NCBI RefSeq assembly: GCF_932276165.1
Contig: NC_064004.1
Span: forward strand, 3,854,001 to 3,918,000
Length of the DNA stretch: 64,000 nt
Origin: Plutella xylostella
Lineage: Eukaryota; Arthropoda; Insecta; Lepidoptera; Plutellidae
Direction of reading: 5' to 3'
The notes below the pieces were generated by a model, which saw only the letters and a list, made by a program, of their open reading frames with translations, was not told the DNA's origin and ran no database searches. Position numbers and translations under genes: made by a program. Below, one piece after another: positions 1 through 12,000 of this stretch; position 1 is the first letter of the stretch, and each line of letters opens with the position of its first letter.

Positions 1-480
1 GAACAAGCACCAAAGGAGGAAACGCTGATGACATTGCTGACAGAGGTTGAGCACACGCTGAACTCACGTCCCTTGACGCACGTCTCTGTGTCCGAGAGTG
101 ATCCAGAATCTCTTACACCTAATCATTTTCTTATGGGTGGACCATCTAATGTACCCTGGTTGGGTAACTGTGATCAGGTTTCCCGAAAGTGCTGGAGAGA
201 CGCGCAACGGTTAGCCGACGCGTTTTGGAAGCGATGGCTGCGTGAGTACTTGCCCACATTGGTTCCTCGACCGTCTCGAGTACAGGATTGTTTGTTAGTC
301 GAGGGGTCTTTGGTTTTGGTAGCGGATCCATCTCTACCTAGGAATGTTTGGCTTAGAGGAGTGGTTGTTAAAGTTTTCCCTGGGCCCGACGGTTTATGTA
401 GAGTAGCGGACATTCGGACGTCGGGCGGCATATTGCGGCGACCACTAACTAAATTAATAGTGTTAGGTAGCTCTGAATGA
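1..480 (+). CDS. BEL/Pao polyprotein, C-terminal fragment (integrase tail)
   Basis: The reading frame is open from base 1 to the stop at 478-480, so this is the end of a longer polyprotein that begins outside the window. It shows the end of the integrase core region (NSRPLTHV, then LTPNHFLMG). This is followed by the conserved C-terminal domain of BEL/Pao elements (DUF5641): WKRWLREYLPTL, then VVKVFPGPDGLCRVADI and RPLTKL. The same domain order occurs at the end of the intact BEL element at 19058-24292. No LTR is recognisable just downstream, so it is probably the remnant of an element lying upstream of, or inside, the lipase gene. Confidence 0.85.
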   Translation, partial: EQAPKEETLMTLLTEVEHTLNSRPLTHVSVSESDPESLTPNHFLMGGPSNVPWLGNCDQVSRKCWRDAQRLADAFWKRWLREYLPTLVPRPSRVQDCLLVEGSLVLVADPSLPRNVWLRGVVVKVFPGPDGLCRVADIRTSGGILRRPLTKLIVLGSSE

Positions 481-1040
481 ATTTATTTTGTACCTTTAAT
501 TTTATTTTGTATCTTTTTAAATTTATGTATTTTTTTTGGCCGGGAGAATGTTGATGATCCTTTTTTGATTTATAAAAAGAAAGTAACATGACATTTTGAC
601 ATAAAATAACAAACTTTGTGATCAATAATAAAAGCTATTGAAGGAAGATCATTTCTATTTATTGTGAGATATTTGACCAATTCTCTACAAGAGGTATAGA
701 GTAAATATTGGGTGTCGGGAGGGTCCGAATGATAGAAATAGGGATCTGGATTGAGACAAAACTAGCGAAAAGCGGGTGCAGCACTGCACCCCACCTAGAA
801 CGTTTATGTTATCGCGCGCTCATAAGCCTTATAACAATACTTTATTGTCGGTCTACGGCACTTTACCAATGGGGTCACCAGTAGTCACCACCACCAAACA
901 TTAGCAATTAACCGCTCGCTGCAATCTGACAGTCTGTATTTGAGAGGCGATACACGGTGCTAAAGATAGTTAGCTGATAGTTACGTCAGAGATGCCAACC
1001 CCCAATAACGCCTATTCTCAAACCCCCCCTTTCCCCACAG
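481..1040. other. Non-coding stretch upstream of the first visible lipase exon
   Basis: AT-rich DNA without a convincing gene. Bases about 755-800 (gcgaaaagcgggtgcagc) resemble the middle of the SINE-like repeat seen intact at 36830-36969, so a decayed copy is likely. The stretch ends in a polypyrimidine tract and AG directly before the exon at 1041, which suggests it is lipase intron sequence. Confidence 0.5.
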
Positions 1041-4000
1041 CCTACATGCTCCGTGGAGACACGAACGTCATCATGGTGGACGCCCAACGGCTGGAGGCGG
1101 GCCCCTGGTACTTCACCGCGGCCGAGAACACCTGGTATATAGGACAACTGGCCGCGCAGTTTGTGGACTATCTGGTTTCTAGGTGAGTTTAAAATAAATC
1201 TCTCTTTCCAAATATGGCGCCTAAGCGGACTTAGCTGGATGTTAGTGAAGACCCTTTGCACCTCTGGGGTGCCATAGGACTGCAACAACAACTCAATGAC
1301 CTGTTGATGGACACTACGATTCGTTTGTATCCGGAGGACATTCGGACGTATGTCCATCAGAACCTTTTACTAACGTAATTAATTAAATTCAGTGCATCTG
1401 TCCATGCAACAAAAACGCCAATGATCTACTATATAATATATTTTTGGAAACCATTACAACTCTTTATTATGCACTTGCCGTTGGTGTTTTCTGAAGCTTA
1501 TCATAACTTCTGTTTCAGAGGGCTTGATTTATCAAAAACCCACTTCATCGGGCACAGTTTGGGCGCGCAATCAGCGGGCGTTGCCGGCGCGTCATTACAA
1601 TCAGGTAACATACTCAAAAGCGTAGTCGAGCTAGCTTCAGTTATCGTAACGTATCATTGAAGTTAAGCAACACATGGCACGGGCCCATTGGATGAGAGAC
1701 CGATTTCAAGAGTTTTGTTATGTGGGCGCTTTCGTGCTTCGGACAGCACATTAAGCCGTGGGTCTCGGCTGCTGTTTCGGCAGCAGTCTTTAAGCCTAGT
1801 CAGAAGCCTTCGGGCCGCTTGAAAACATCTTACAGTCGGGTTGCCCACTTACCCGACAACTTTCTCAGAACAAGCTTGCTTGTGTTGGGCTCCACCAACC
1901 CGCACTAGGCCAGCTAACCATATACTTTGTTTTCGTACAGTAGAATCTTCAGTACCTCATACAAAGCCATTCTATTCTCTGTGGGGGTGTAGTACCTGCA
2001 CCTGGCTCTCTCGAGTGGAACCTTTATGCATATCCCCAAGGTCTAAACTGCCTTTCTAAGCTTGGACCATTTCCCACCACGCTGGTCCACTTTGGGTTGG
2101 TGGCCAGATATGTGATGTGATGATGCTCATACAATGCAATTTCCAGGCCGCGTCTCCCGCATCACGGGTCTTGACCCGGCCATGCCGCTGTTCGAGAAGC
2201 TTCCACTGGAGCAGAAGCTGGACTCAACCGACGCCGAGTTCGTCGACGTCATACACACGGACGCTGGCATCTTTGGTAAGTGTCTTGTGTAGTTTAATGA
2301 GAGCTGTTTGGGTCTGTAGTGAAGACCATGGGCAAGTTAGCATGGATAAACTTGGTATGGCAGTCGCTGAAGGGCGAATAGTGATGTTTCGTGGGAGAGA
2401 CGATCATCTATGGCACCTTATGAAGGAGAATAATATATGGGAGATACCTTTGTGAAGCGGTGGTCATAGGAAGTAAAAACTCTTCCACTGCTATAATTTC
2501 AGGCGTAGACCTCACAGAAATGCGCCACACCACTCCGTCTAAGTTCGATGATGACTAGACTTGCTACCGTACCACCAAGCAGCGTCGCCTGTCTAACATC
2601 TGTCAGAACCATACTAGTTACGTCAGATTTGACAAGCAAGCGACGCTGCTTAAGGATTGTTAATTGCCAACTTTCGGTGGTAGTAACTCCACTCCGATCT
2701 AGAACATTTAGCCACTAACCCCCTGACTCCCACAGGCGTCCACCACCAGATCGGGCACGCAGACTTCTACCCCAACGGCGGCATCAGCCCGCAGCCGGGC
2801 TGCGAGCTGGAGGTGGTCTGGCCACGGCAACAGCTGCTGCAGAAATGTGAGTACCGCCGTCAATGAACCTATACCCCCTTGTTATAAAACAAAGACTAAA
2901 TATGGATCTGATGAAACAGACTTGGTACATAAACTTCTACCCTATATTGATCTAGATCCCATCCATCCCTACTTCTCCCCTAAACTAACTATCTTTCACA
3001 ACTAACTAATAGCAATAATAAGTCCGACAAGGTGATGAAACAGACTTGGTCCAAAAACTTCAATTCTAATTTATGCAGACCATCCATCCTCCCAAACCTA
3101 ACCAACATTACCCACTAACCCAAGTCATAATAAGTATCAATCCCTCCCTCCCCTCTAGTCTTCTGCAGCCACTGGCGTTCATACCAGTTCTTCACTGAGT
3201 CGGTACTAAGACCAGAGTCATTCGTCGCCTCATCATGTCCAAGCTACAAGGACTATAAGAAAGGCAGATGTGTCGGCGCCCAACTGGACCACATGGGCTT
3301 TGGAGTTAGTCCAAAGTAAGACGATAAGACTTTTGGGGTTTTCAAGCACTGTTTGTAGTTCATAGATGTTGTGTCACGTTTAGGATAGATGTAGTGTCAT
3401 TACCAGTAGCAGATGCTATCGGCAAACTTTCCGTCTTACCCTTAATTATTTATGTTCAACTTGTAAACTACTTCTTAAGACTGTCAAAAGCAAGCCTAGA
3501 AACGGGTGATTGCTGAAAAAATACACATGTAAACTTAACAATGTCAGGCGCAAATTTTGGCGATAGCATACAGGTATTTCCTCACCACCAGCACCGAAAA
3601 TCTCACACTAAAATGTATATAAACGCACCATTTTCTCCACCGTCTACAGGCGACAAGCACGCAAAACCCGAAGGCTTCTTCGAATTCCACTTGAAACCGC
3701 ACAAACCTGCACAAACCAACACCAAGAAAATGTCCACCTACTTCGGTTACTCCAAAAAAGAACGCGACAGCAAAAGACCAGTCAAAACCGTCAAAGACAA
3801 CTCGCAAAGCCATAATGCTCCTCAGCATACAAAGAAGGATTTGAGCAAGATCCTAACACACATCGATAGTACAGAAGACATGGAGATCAGCTATCAACAT
3901 CCTAAACCAGTGTACAGTCGCAGACACAAGCGTTTCATCTCTCTCTTCCGACAGCCATCGGAAGCGGCCGAAAGCGAGAACTTTCTCATACGAATGTTGG

Positions 4001-4716
4001 AATTCCTGATCAAACACAGGAAGAATATAGTCCCAGTTGTATCAGTGGTCAGAGAGATACATACGATGGTGAAGAGTAGTAATGGGGAGTTGGCTCATAC
4101 GACAAAAGAGAGAAATAACTATATTGGGACGCCCCCACCAGCGGCCCCCCCTTTGTCGTTTAACTTGGAGTTGGCGAAAGACCCCCCAGGGAAGGCGTTT
4201 GTTAAAAAGATATTGGGTTTAGGAAGCGCGGATAAGCTGTCCATTTCGAATGGAGGAGCCGGGCTGTTTGGTAGGAAGTGATGGTGAGTGGTTTTGTTGT
4301 TTGCATGTTTATGTTTGGTTAGGCATAGGGGCGATACCGCAGTTTTTTATGTAGTTGTGTGTTGTTTTGTCGTCGACACGATAAGAAGGAGAAGAATGTA
4401 GTTGTGTGATTTTAGAAGTTTAAGCTATTAGTATAATTACTTATGGTGGCAGATATAATTTGATGGTAGCAATCGGTTTTTCGCAGCACTTCAATACTGA
4501 CTTCTTCAATGCACTTCACTTGAGCAATGAATGAGAAGTTATAGCAAGCACTAATAAATTTTAATGTTGCTATAACAAATTATGTATATGTATTCTGGTT
4601 GTATACGAGTATTTTAATATTCTGTTTTTAATATATGCTTACTATCTTTATTTTTCAGTGCCCGCGGCAAGTACTTTTTAATGACACACAGAAAAGCGCC
4701 ATACTCCATAGAATAA
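1041..4716 (+). CDS. Pancreatic-lipase-family neutral lipase, 5' incomplete
   Basis: Secreted alpha/beta-hydrolase that cleaves acylglycerols or phospholipids. Six exons join in consistent phase: 1041-1182, 1519-1604, 2147-2275, 2736-2846, 3159-3315 and 4659-4716 (stop TAA 4714-4716). Exon 1 carries RGDTNVIMVD; exon 2 carries the nucleophile elbow GHSLG; exon 3 the acid residue in GLDPAMPLFE; exons 3/4 join as HTDAGIFG/VHHQIGHADFYPNGG; exon 5 carries the catalytic histidine in CSHWRS; exon 6 encodes the usual ARGKYFLMTH end. The Ser-Asp-His triad is therefore complete. The signal peptide and N-terminal third are missing and should lie to the left of the window. The position usually occupied by W in VDW is replaced (VDAQRL). 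Introns carry repeats. The acceptor at 1041 follows a clear pyrimidine tract. The gene is convergent with ADAR. Confidence 0.9.
1680..1915 (+). repeat. Interspersed repeat in lipase intron 2
   Basis: Contains the recurrent motifs gtcggctgctgtttcg-type, cttacccgacaactttctc and ccaacccgcactaggcc. The distal part of the same family recurs at 37005-37130 (cgcactaggcctgcgtggtgg, then gtgccccagcagtgagg) and its tail at about 57826-57870. I recognise this as a common lepidopteran interspersed repeat but cannot name the family with certainty. Confidence 0.6.
1975..2110 (+). repeat. Repeat shared with 39293-41640 and 47755-48230
   Basis: The block cctggctctctcgagtgg, then ggtctaaactgcc and aagcttggaccatttccc, is repeated at 39293-39336 plus 41583-41640, where it is split by a hAT-like element, and in part at 47755-47820. 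At the last site a tRNA-like B-box motif follows, so the family is probably a SINE. Confidence 0.6.
2560..2690. repeat. Fold-back (MITE-like) repeat in lipase intron 3
   Basis: The left arm taccaccaagcagcgtcgc pairs with the right arm gcgacgctgctt...ggtggta. The arms are imperfect and separated by about 50 bp. No clear target duplication is visible. Confidence 0.45.
3541..4281 (+). CDS. 246-codon ORF of unknown function between the last two lipase exons
   Basis: Open from about 3517 to TGA 4279-4281. The predicted protein is Lys/His/Pro-rich and has a furin-like basic cluster RRHKR near residues 127-131, then a hydrophobic stretch (IRMLEFLIKHRKNIVPVVSVV). I do not recognise a domain. A good acceptor (pyrimidine tract plus AG at 3648-3649) and a good donor (ATG|GTGAGT at 4283/4284) flank it, so it may be an alternative terminal exon of the lipase. 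However, the lipase donor at 3315 is phase 2 whereas this frame needs phase 1 from 3650, so the join is not resolved. It could also be an unrelated gene or chance, although a 246-codon frame in AT-rich DNA is unlikely by chance. Confidence 0.45.
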   Translation: MSGANFGDSIQVFPHHQHRKSHTKMYINAPFSPPSTGDKHAKPEGFFEFHLKPHKPAQTNTKKMSTYFGYSKKERDSKRPVKTVKDNSQSHNAPQHTKKDLSKILTHIDSTEDMEISYQHPKPVYSRRHKRFISLFRQPSEAAESENFLIRMLEFLIKHRKNIVPVVSVVREIHTMVKSSNGELAHTTKERNNYIGTPPPAAPPLSFNLELAKDPPGKAFVKKILGLGSADKLSISNGGAGLFGRK

Positions 4717-4753
4717 AATGTATGCATAGACGTTGTACTTATACAGAAATAAA
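4712..4753 (+). terminator. Polyadenylation signals of the lipase gene
   Basis: AATAAA overlaps the stop codon (4712-4717) and a second AATAAA lies at 4748-4753. Either could direct 3' end formation; the second is the more usual distance from a stop. Confidence 0.5.
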
Positions 4754-5380
4754 AATAGACAAGTTATGATTTTCATTACTACAAATTCTTCATACTTCAT
4801 TGAAACTGTATAAATGTTAAGATTTTAAAACATAAATAATTGGCAACCTACCGTTTACTATGTATTATATTTATATTGTGTAATTCTAAGGATAGCGTTA
4901 TAAATGTATAATAGTGTTATGTGATTTCTTATTGTTAGTTAGATGATAATTGTATTATTATAGCGTAGTTAATAGTTATGTAGAGGATAATAATATTAGT
5001 TTTTACGTTAAATTCTACAAAGTTTAAGTTACCATAGGTTATTTGTAAAATAAATTCGTAATAGTTTGAATAATATGACGTAATGAACCATCTTTTATTT
5101 CTTACTTTACCTAGATTTCTAAAATTTCCTCATACTTTTAGATGGGTCTAAACGTTGCAACTTATTTAGCAAAAGGAAAGAAGAATTACTTTAATTTAAA
5201 AACACAGTAAAAGAATTTATATAAATTGTTCATACCTTATATACGTTCGGCGCACCCTGAGCAGCCAACAATAGCTAATTTGACTGGCTAATCCATTTAA
5301 CACGGTGAGAAGATAAACCACGGGTAGCTAACCACTACATGGGTACTGACAAGTTTATTGTGGTTACACCAACACTCTCC
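4717..5380. other. AT-rich spacer between lipase and ADAR; no gene seen
   Basis: Mostly A/T runs with no coding frame on either strand. I looked here on the minus strand for the missing ADAR C-terminal exon and did not find one. Confidence 0.6.
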
Positions 5381-5399
5381 GAACTTACCTTACAAGGAA

Positions 5400-5735
5400 A
5401 CCTAAAGGTGAGTATCGACTACAACATTTACTTGTAACTGAACAACGAGCCGCTCTCTGATAAATATTCTAGTGTATCATCCTTTTACGAACTCTTTGTC
5501 ATACTTTTGCCTGTATTGTACCATTTGTAAGAACGTTACATAGGGTGCTTACATAGAAAATCGGGTTTAATGTATCTACCCGTACCGGTAACTTGATTAT
5601 GCGAAAGTGCTCACAGAGAGTTAAAACTAACTTTAACCGGAAATTATCGCCCTCGCATAAACAGCAGGTTACCGGTACGAGTAGATATTGGCAACCATGT
5701 AAGCACCCTTACACAGTAATGCTCGACAAAATGTT
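5400..5735. repeat. Large fold-back repeat
   Basis: Inverted arms at about 5543-5592 (gggtgcttacat then acccgtaccggtaact) and 5667-5708 (ggttaccggtacgagtag then catgtaagcaccc). The flank at 5405-5510 (caacatttacttgtaactg, ctctctgataaatattctagtg, atccttttacgaactc) recurs in reverse orientation at about 34140-34225, so this is a mobile inverted-repeat family with two copies flanking most of the ADAR gene. Confidence 0.6.
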
Positions 5736-5802
5736 GTAATCTATACTCGCTTTTACTCCACTCGAGTCCGCCCGCCCTAGCGTGCCGCCCGCCCTCACTC
5801 AC

Positions 5803-6041
5803 CGGGACGTGTGGGCGGGGTGTAGCAGCGAGCCCAGCACCAGCGCGCGCGGGTACACGGGCCGCAGCAGCAGCGCCAGCAGCGCGCCCTGCAGCCCCAC
5901 GCAGCACCAGCGCGCCGCCTTGTCCGAGCACGCCATGGTCAGCAGCCGCCCGCCCTCACTCACCGGGACGTGTGGGCGGGGTGCAGCAGCGAGCCCAGCA
6001 CCAGCGCGCGCGGGTACACGGGCCGCAGCAGCAGCGCCAGC
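5803..6041 (-). pseudogene. Two partial downstream copies of ADAR exon 16
   Basis: The last ADAR exon found (6090-6241) is followed downstream on the minus strand by a copy ending at donor position 5964 (5964 to about 6041, encoding only the GALLALLLRPVY-to-HTSR part). A longer copy follows at 5803 to about 5945. Both keep the donor cccg|GTGAGTG. Neither keeps the acceptor gtctcag; each is preceded instead by the previous copy's intron start. The long copy reads LLTMACSDK where the parent reads LLTMSCSDK. They are tandem duplications, GC-rich like the parent, and probably non-functional. Confidence 0.8.
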
Positions 6042-6089
6042 AGCCGCCCGCCCTAGCGCGCCGCCCGCCCTGCAGCCGCCCTCACTCAC

Positions 6090-9000
6090 CGGGACGTGTG
6101 GGCGGGGTGCAGCAGCGAGCCCAGCACCAGCGCGCGCGGGTACACGGGCCGCAGCAGCAGCGCCAGCAGCGCGCCCTGCAGCCCCACGCAGCACCAGCGC
6201 GCCGCCTTGTCCGAGCACGACATGGTCAGCAGCCGCTCGCCCTGAGACAAGAATGTATTTAGTTTTACTTTTATTGCACAATTTACAAAAGTATATGCAC
6301 TATTAGGTGGACTTAAATATTTGTAGTTGGGTATTGGGTTTTAATGTATATCCTATCTATATCAGCTGTCCGATACCCATATCACAGGCTCTGCCTAGTT
6401 TGGGCACAGCTTTCAGATGGCCGTATGAGAGATGTACCCACTTATTAGTTAAGTGATTTGCTGCAGATGGCTGAACAGTAGGTATTTAAGTTCCGTGGTG
6501 GCCTAAACGAAAAGACCCGTCTTTTTCCCAGTACAAAAACAAAAGTCTAATCTATGGCTAAGATTATAGTGTTGGAAAGTTTACCCTGAGAGGCCTAATG
6601 ACGTAAAGGGATCGCCTGATCTTTCTTCTGTCAACCAGTAGAAAGTGAGCTCGCGAACTCCTGGTTGACAGAAGAAAAAAAGCGATTCCTAAGCGCTGAG
6701 ACCCTAAGTCCTGGCTATCTCCTCACCTGCATAACTCCGTCCCAAGTCTGCACGGTGTTGCTCGAGTTCTTCACGGGAATGGTGCCCTCCCCGGACTCGA
6801 TCTTTGTACGAAGCTGACCGCGAGCCAGCCTGTTAAAAAACATAAAATAATATAGTAATTTATTTTGTCATTATATTTTTTATACAATGAAAGCAATTAA
6901 AACACGCTTCTTCAAAATATAGACACACATTATCCGTCATACTTCGTCAGAGCCCTTAGCACGAACTTTCGTCGAGGACGTGAAGTAAATCTGACACGAT
7001 GAATTTTGTAGGGAAATATGAACAGCGCCCCTGGCGGGCAGTAGCAGAACTAAAATCGGCAGCAGGAACTTTTCGTCGTGTAGTAACGTGTATGGTAACG
7101 TGAAGTATTTTGCGGTTTGTATAGGAAACTAGCTGTTCCCGCGAGCTTCGCTTCGCCTTAAAAAGTTTTCCCGTGGGAATTCCGGGATAAAAAGTAGCCT
7201 ATGTTTTTTCTCAAGGTCTAGACCATATCTGAACCAAATTTCATTCAAATCCGTTCAGTAGTTTTGGCGTGAAAGAGTAACAGACAGACAGACAGACAGA
7301 CGGACAGACAGACAGACAGACACAGTTACTTTCGCATTTATAATATTAGTTAGGATGGTAGCATGAATTTGATTTTGACACATCGTATCGTGAGTTTACT
7401 CGAAGATTTTCTCACTGCAAATTATTCAGTGACAACTATTTAAAATGGAAGTTAGAGCATTTATTTCTTTTGGTTTTCGTATTTTTTATTCATTACCAAT
7501 ATGCTACGACCACGTAGATACCCTACTAAACTAAACTAGTATTTATTACACGCAGCAAGAGACGTAGATGAGGAGGGTAGCCCAGAGGCAAAATTTACAA
7601 AAATCATGGGAAATGTAGGGTTGTGATGTGTGTACGATTCAATATCGCACATTTTTATGTTGCTGACTTAGCAACCTACGTTGCCGCGACTTGCGACACA
7701 CACACTTAGCCATAATTTTATATTATTATAATTAGAGTACGAACAGCTACCATAGAGAGCAGTCGCCACCTATAACATAACTTGTTTTTACGTGAATAAA
7801 CGGCCATATCTGTGAATCTCGATCTTTCTACTCTCAAGCCAACTCAACTGAACTATAACTTCTCAATAGTGTACAAACTGTACATTATTTTTGGTCCTTC
7901 GAAAGTGAAACTGAAACCAGTGACCGGCGATTAATTCTTCGTGAGTGAAAACACCCGTGGAGAAGAAAAGTGGTCCTGCATAACTTATCAGGTATCTTAG
8001 CGTTTATCCTATCTGGTGATAGCGGATCGGTCTGGCTGGCCTTCCACAAGCGGACCTCCCCAGTCAGATTGAGAAGTCGCACATATTGCCGGGGCGGAGA
8101 CTGCGCTGAGGACCTTCAACTGACCACTTCTGAGAACTACAACGGATTCGTAACTGCGGCTGCCGTTGCTGTGAAAAATTAGAAGTAAGAAGACTGTAAA
8201 CTACAGCTTCGGGTCATAACAACTTTGAACTTGAAAACTTCAACTAACTAAGGTAACTACCTACTATCTAACTACAACTTCAACATCGCCATGTCTCAAT
8301 CAACTATCTCCAACCTGAAGCTTCAAGAAGAATGCTTTGAAAAAATTAAAACTTTCTGCTCTAACTATAAAAAAGACAAGCCATCTGTAAAAAATCTCGC
8401 ATACCTAAAGAAACGGTTGCCGATTCTAGAAGACTACTGGAATAACTTCGCCGAGCGCCACGTCATCATCGAAAAGGAGTTTCCTGACAAAACTATCAAC
8501 TATTACTCCGATGACGTGTTTAACAAAACTAAACTACTTGTTGAAACAATAAGATCTGACATGATGAAGCAACTCCAGCGCATTGAGGAAGTAAACCGAT
8601 CTGTGAACTTTGATTTATCCGACATAATAACGGATGAGATGGATACCAGCATCCAGGACCTGCTCACCAAACAGCATTGCCAATTTCAAGCTTTGGATCG
8701 CGCGATGGCCAAAATCAATCTCGAGACCTCTGCTGAAAAATGGGTTTTAGAAGATCAACTATCTACTCTGAAGTCTAAATGGGCCCCCATCGACAAACTA
8801 CACCTTGATATTCAAGCTCAACTGAAAGGTGAGGACAGAGAATATGAAAACATGTTCTTTGATATCGAAGATAAATATGACGAAACTCGCAAAAGAATCA
8901 GCAGCAAGATCTGGACCACCACACACTATGAGATATATATTCTCCAGACCGTGTTCGGTCAGTGTGACTGCGAGCTTCTCTCGTGTGCTCTCTGGTGGCT

Positions 9001-12000
9001 GTTATAGCCTAACTTATTGACGAAAGTGCGACCGCATTGACGGCAAGACAGCACTCCTCCGACAACATTATAGCATATGGCTCTCGGTCTCATTCAAGGA
9101 TCTATACATAGAAACAGTTCACAACAACCCCATGATCAACAAAGCACAAAAAATGCAACACTTGAAAACTAAACTGCGTGGTGAGGCCGAAAGACTCGTC
9201 CAGCACCTAACTATCAGCGCCGAGAACTACGAGTCATGCTGGGAACTCCTGCTCCAGCGCTACGACAATCTACGCTCTCAATTTACTTCATATCTCAACG
9301 CGATCACGAACTTACCTGTCATACAACAGCCGGACGCATACAATCTCAAAAGGATGCATGACGTCATACAAGAAAGCTTAAACGGACTAGCCAACATAGG
9401 CATCGATACCGTCGCCTCTGGTCCAATTATCTCCCACCTTATGTACCAAAAACTCGATGACAAAACTTTGGATGAGTACATAATGGAAATACGCGAGCCC
9501 AGGCAGGTGCCCAACTTAGAAGAACTGCTACATTTCCTGGAAATAAAATTCATGGCATACGAAACTAAGAAAAAATCTAAGAAAGAAAGCAACGTGAACA
9601 AATCAACATCAAATAACTTCAACTTTCGTCCAAAACAATCATTCAATAAAACGTTTCCTTCAAAAAAACATAACTACGAGCAACATAATACATTCTCAAA
9701 CTCATATTTCACGGTTCACGGAAAGTGCCCATGCTGCGACGAAAATCACGTGCTCATGCAATGCCCCACGTTTGTCGGCGCGGACACAGCACAGCGCAAC
9801 AACATTGTTGCAAAACTGCAAGTTTGTAAAAACTGTCTATTTAGCCATGGAAAATCAGAGTGCAAATCAACTAAAACTTGCAAGGAATGTAACATGAACC
9901 ATCACACACTGTTGCACAATCCCAACTGGGTGAGGTCTACTCCGGTAAACAAAAATGAAAATAAAAACTTTAACCAACAACCAAGAACTTCTGGCCAGCA
10001 GCACCACACGCGACCTTCGAGCGCCAACCACCTGTCCAGCAAAGAAGTAGAAGTACTGCTGACTACAATTCAACTTAAAGTTAAATCAGCTGACGGAAAC
10101 TACGTCATACTTCGAGGTCTTCTAGACCAAGGTTCTCAAGTGAATCTTATAACTGAAAATGCTGCCCAACTTCTCAAACTACAAAGAAAAAAACTGCACG
10201 CAACTGTATCCGGAGTAGGGTCAACAGCTGCTGAGGACTGTAAAGGAAGCCTCCAATTATCATGCAAATCAATTCACTCCGACTATACCTTTGAGATCGA
10301 TGCAATTATCATGAGAAAACTAACTAATAACTTACCGACCGCAACATTTGAAAAACAAAACTGGCCGCACATTGAGAACCTCTGCCTGGCGGACCCCCGC
10401 TACAACATCTCCCGCCCGGTGGACCTGCTGCTGGGCGCCGGCGTGTACTCCGACATCATGATGGAGGGCATGCTGAAGGGCGGACTAACTGCACCTATTG
10501 CGCAACAAACGCAATTAGGATGGATCTTATGCGGAAAACTACAAACTCTTAACTGTCACGTGACACTCGTTGACCTAGAAGAGATAACCAAGTTCTGGGA
10601 AACTGAAAATATTCAAAATGAAAACAAAGACCTGCCGAAAGATGACCAATGTGAAATCTACTATCAGCAAACTGTACAACGAGAATCAAGCGGAAAATAC
10701 ACCGTGAAAATGCCTCTGATCCCCGATGCTGAAGAAAAGCTCGGAAAATCTAAAGCAATAGCTACTTCTCAATTTCTACAACTGGAAAAGAAGTTAGAAA
10801 GAAACAAAAAACTCGCCATGATGTACAGAGAGTTTATCAAGGAATACATCGAACTGGGCCATATGACGTCATCAAATTACACTCCCGATAGAATGCAATG
10901 CTATCTTCCGCATCACGGCGTCCTGAAAGAACACTCAACTACCACTAAACTAAGGGTGGTGTTCAACGCTTCTCAGAAAACTTCGAGTGGCTATAGCCTA
11001 AACTGCCTACAAGAAAAAGGCCCTAACCTACAAAAAGACATTCAAGCACTGATCTTAAGATGGCGAACTTACAAATATGCTTTTACAGCAGATATCGAAA
11101 AAATGTATCGCTGTATTGGAATAGCTGAAGATCAGCAGAGTCTGCAGAAAATCATATGGCGAAACTCGCCCAATGAAAAACTTCAGGAGTTTCAGATGTG
11201 TACCGTGAGTTATGGTCAGAAGAGTGCTGCATGGCTTGCACTGAGAACCCTGAGGCAACTAGCATCCGACGATCAGCACAAATTTCCGGAAGCTGCAGAG
11301 ATACTACAAAACGAATTTTTCGTTGACGACCTCGTCAGCGGCCACAACTCACTGGAGCAAGCGCTGAAACTACAGCAAGACCTCATCAATCTCCTCAAGG
11401 GAGGCGGGATGAACCTCCGCAAATGGACCAGCAACCATCCTGCTCTTCTCAAGAAACAATGCAGCGGACTACAACCGGGGAGACCTGGAACTCCAGCCGG
11501 CGCCCCCGCGCCCGCGCCCCCGCCGCGTGCCCCCGCGCGCCGCCGCCGCCGCCTGCAAGCAACCCGAGCCGCGGCACCCGGCCGTCTATGATAACGTCGT
11601 CTTCGATTTTGATGACTTACTTTAAATTTAATAACTTACTTACTTATAATTTTTATACCTACGAATTCTTTGCTTTGTAATGGCACTGCTCACTATACTT
11701 TAACTTTTATTTTTAACTTAGATATTTTTCTCATCTTTTGGGGTTGCCAATATGTACGATTCAATATCGCACATTTTTATGTTGCTGACTTAGCAACCTA
11801 CGTTGCCGCGACTTGCGACACACACACTTAGCCATAATTTTATATTATTATAATTAGAGTACGAACAGCTACCATAGAGAGCAGTCGCCACCTATAACAT
11901 AACTTGTGTTTACGTGAATAAACGGCCATATCTGTGAATCTCGATCTTTCTACTCTCAAGCCAACTCAACTGAACTATAACTTCAAACTATCAAGCAACT

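Noticed and set aside
5782..6306. Long GC-rich plus-strand ORFs (about 100-174 codons) over the ADAR exon 16 repeats
   Set aside because: They are antisense or wrong-frame shadows of a GC-rich tandem-duplicated exon; composition is Ala/Arg/Pro-biased and no domain is present, while the minus-strand ADAR frame has clear conserved motifs.
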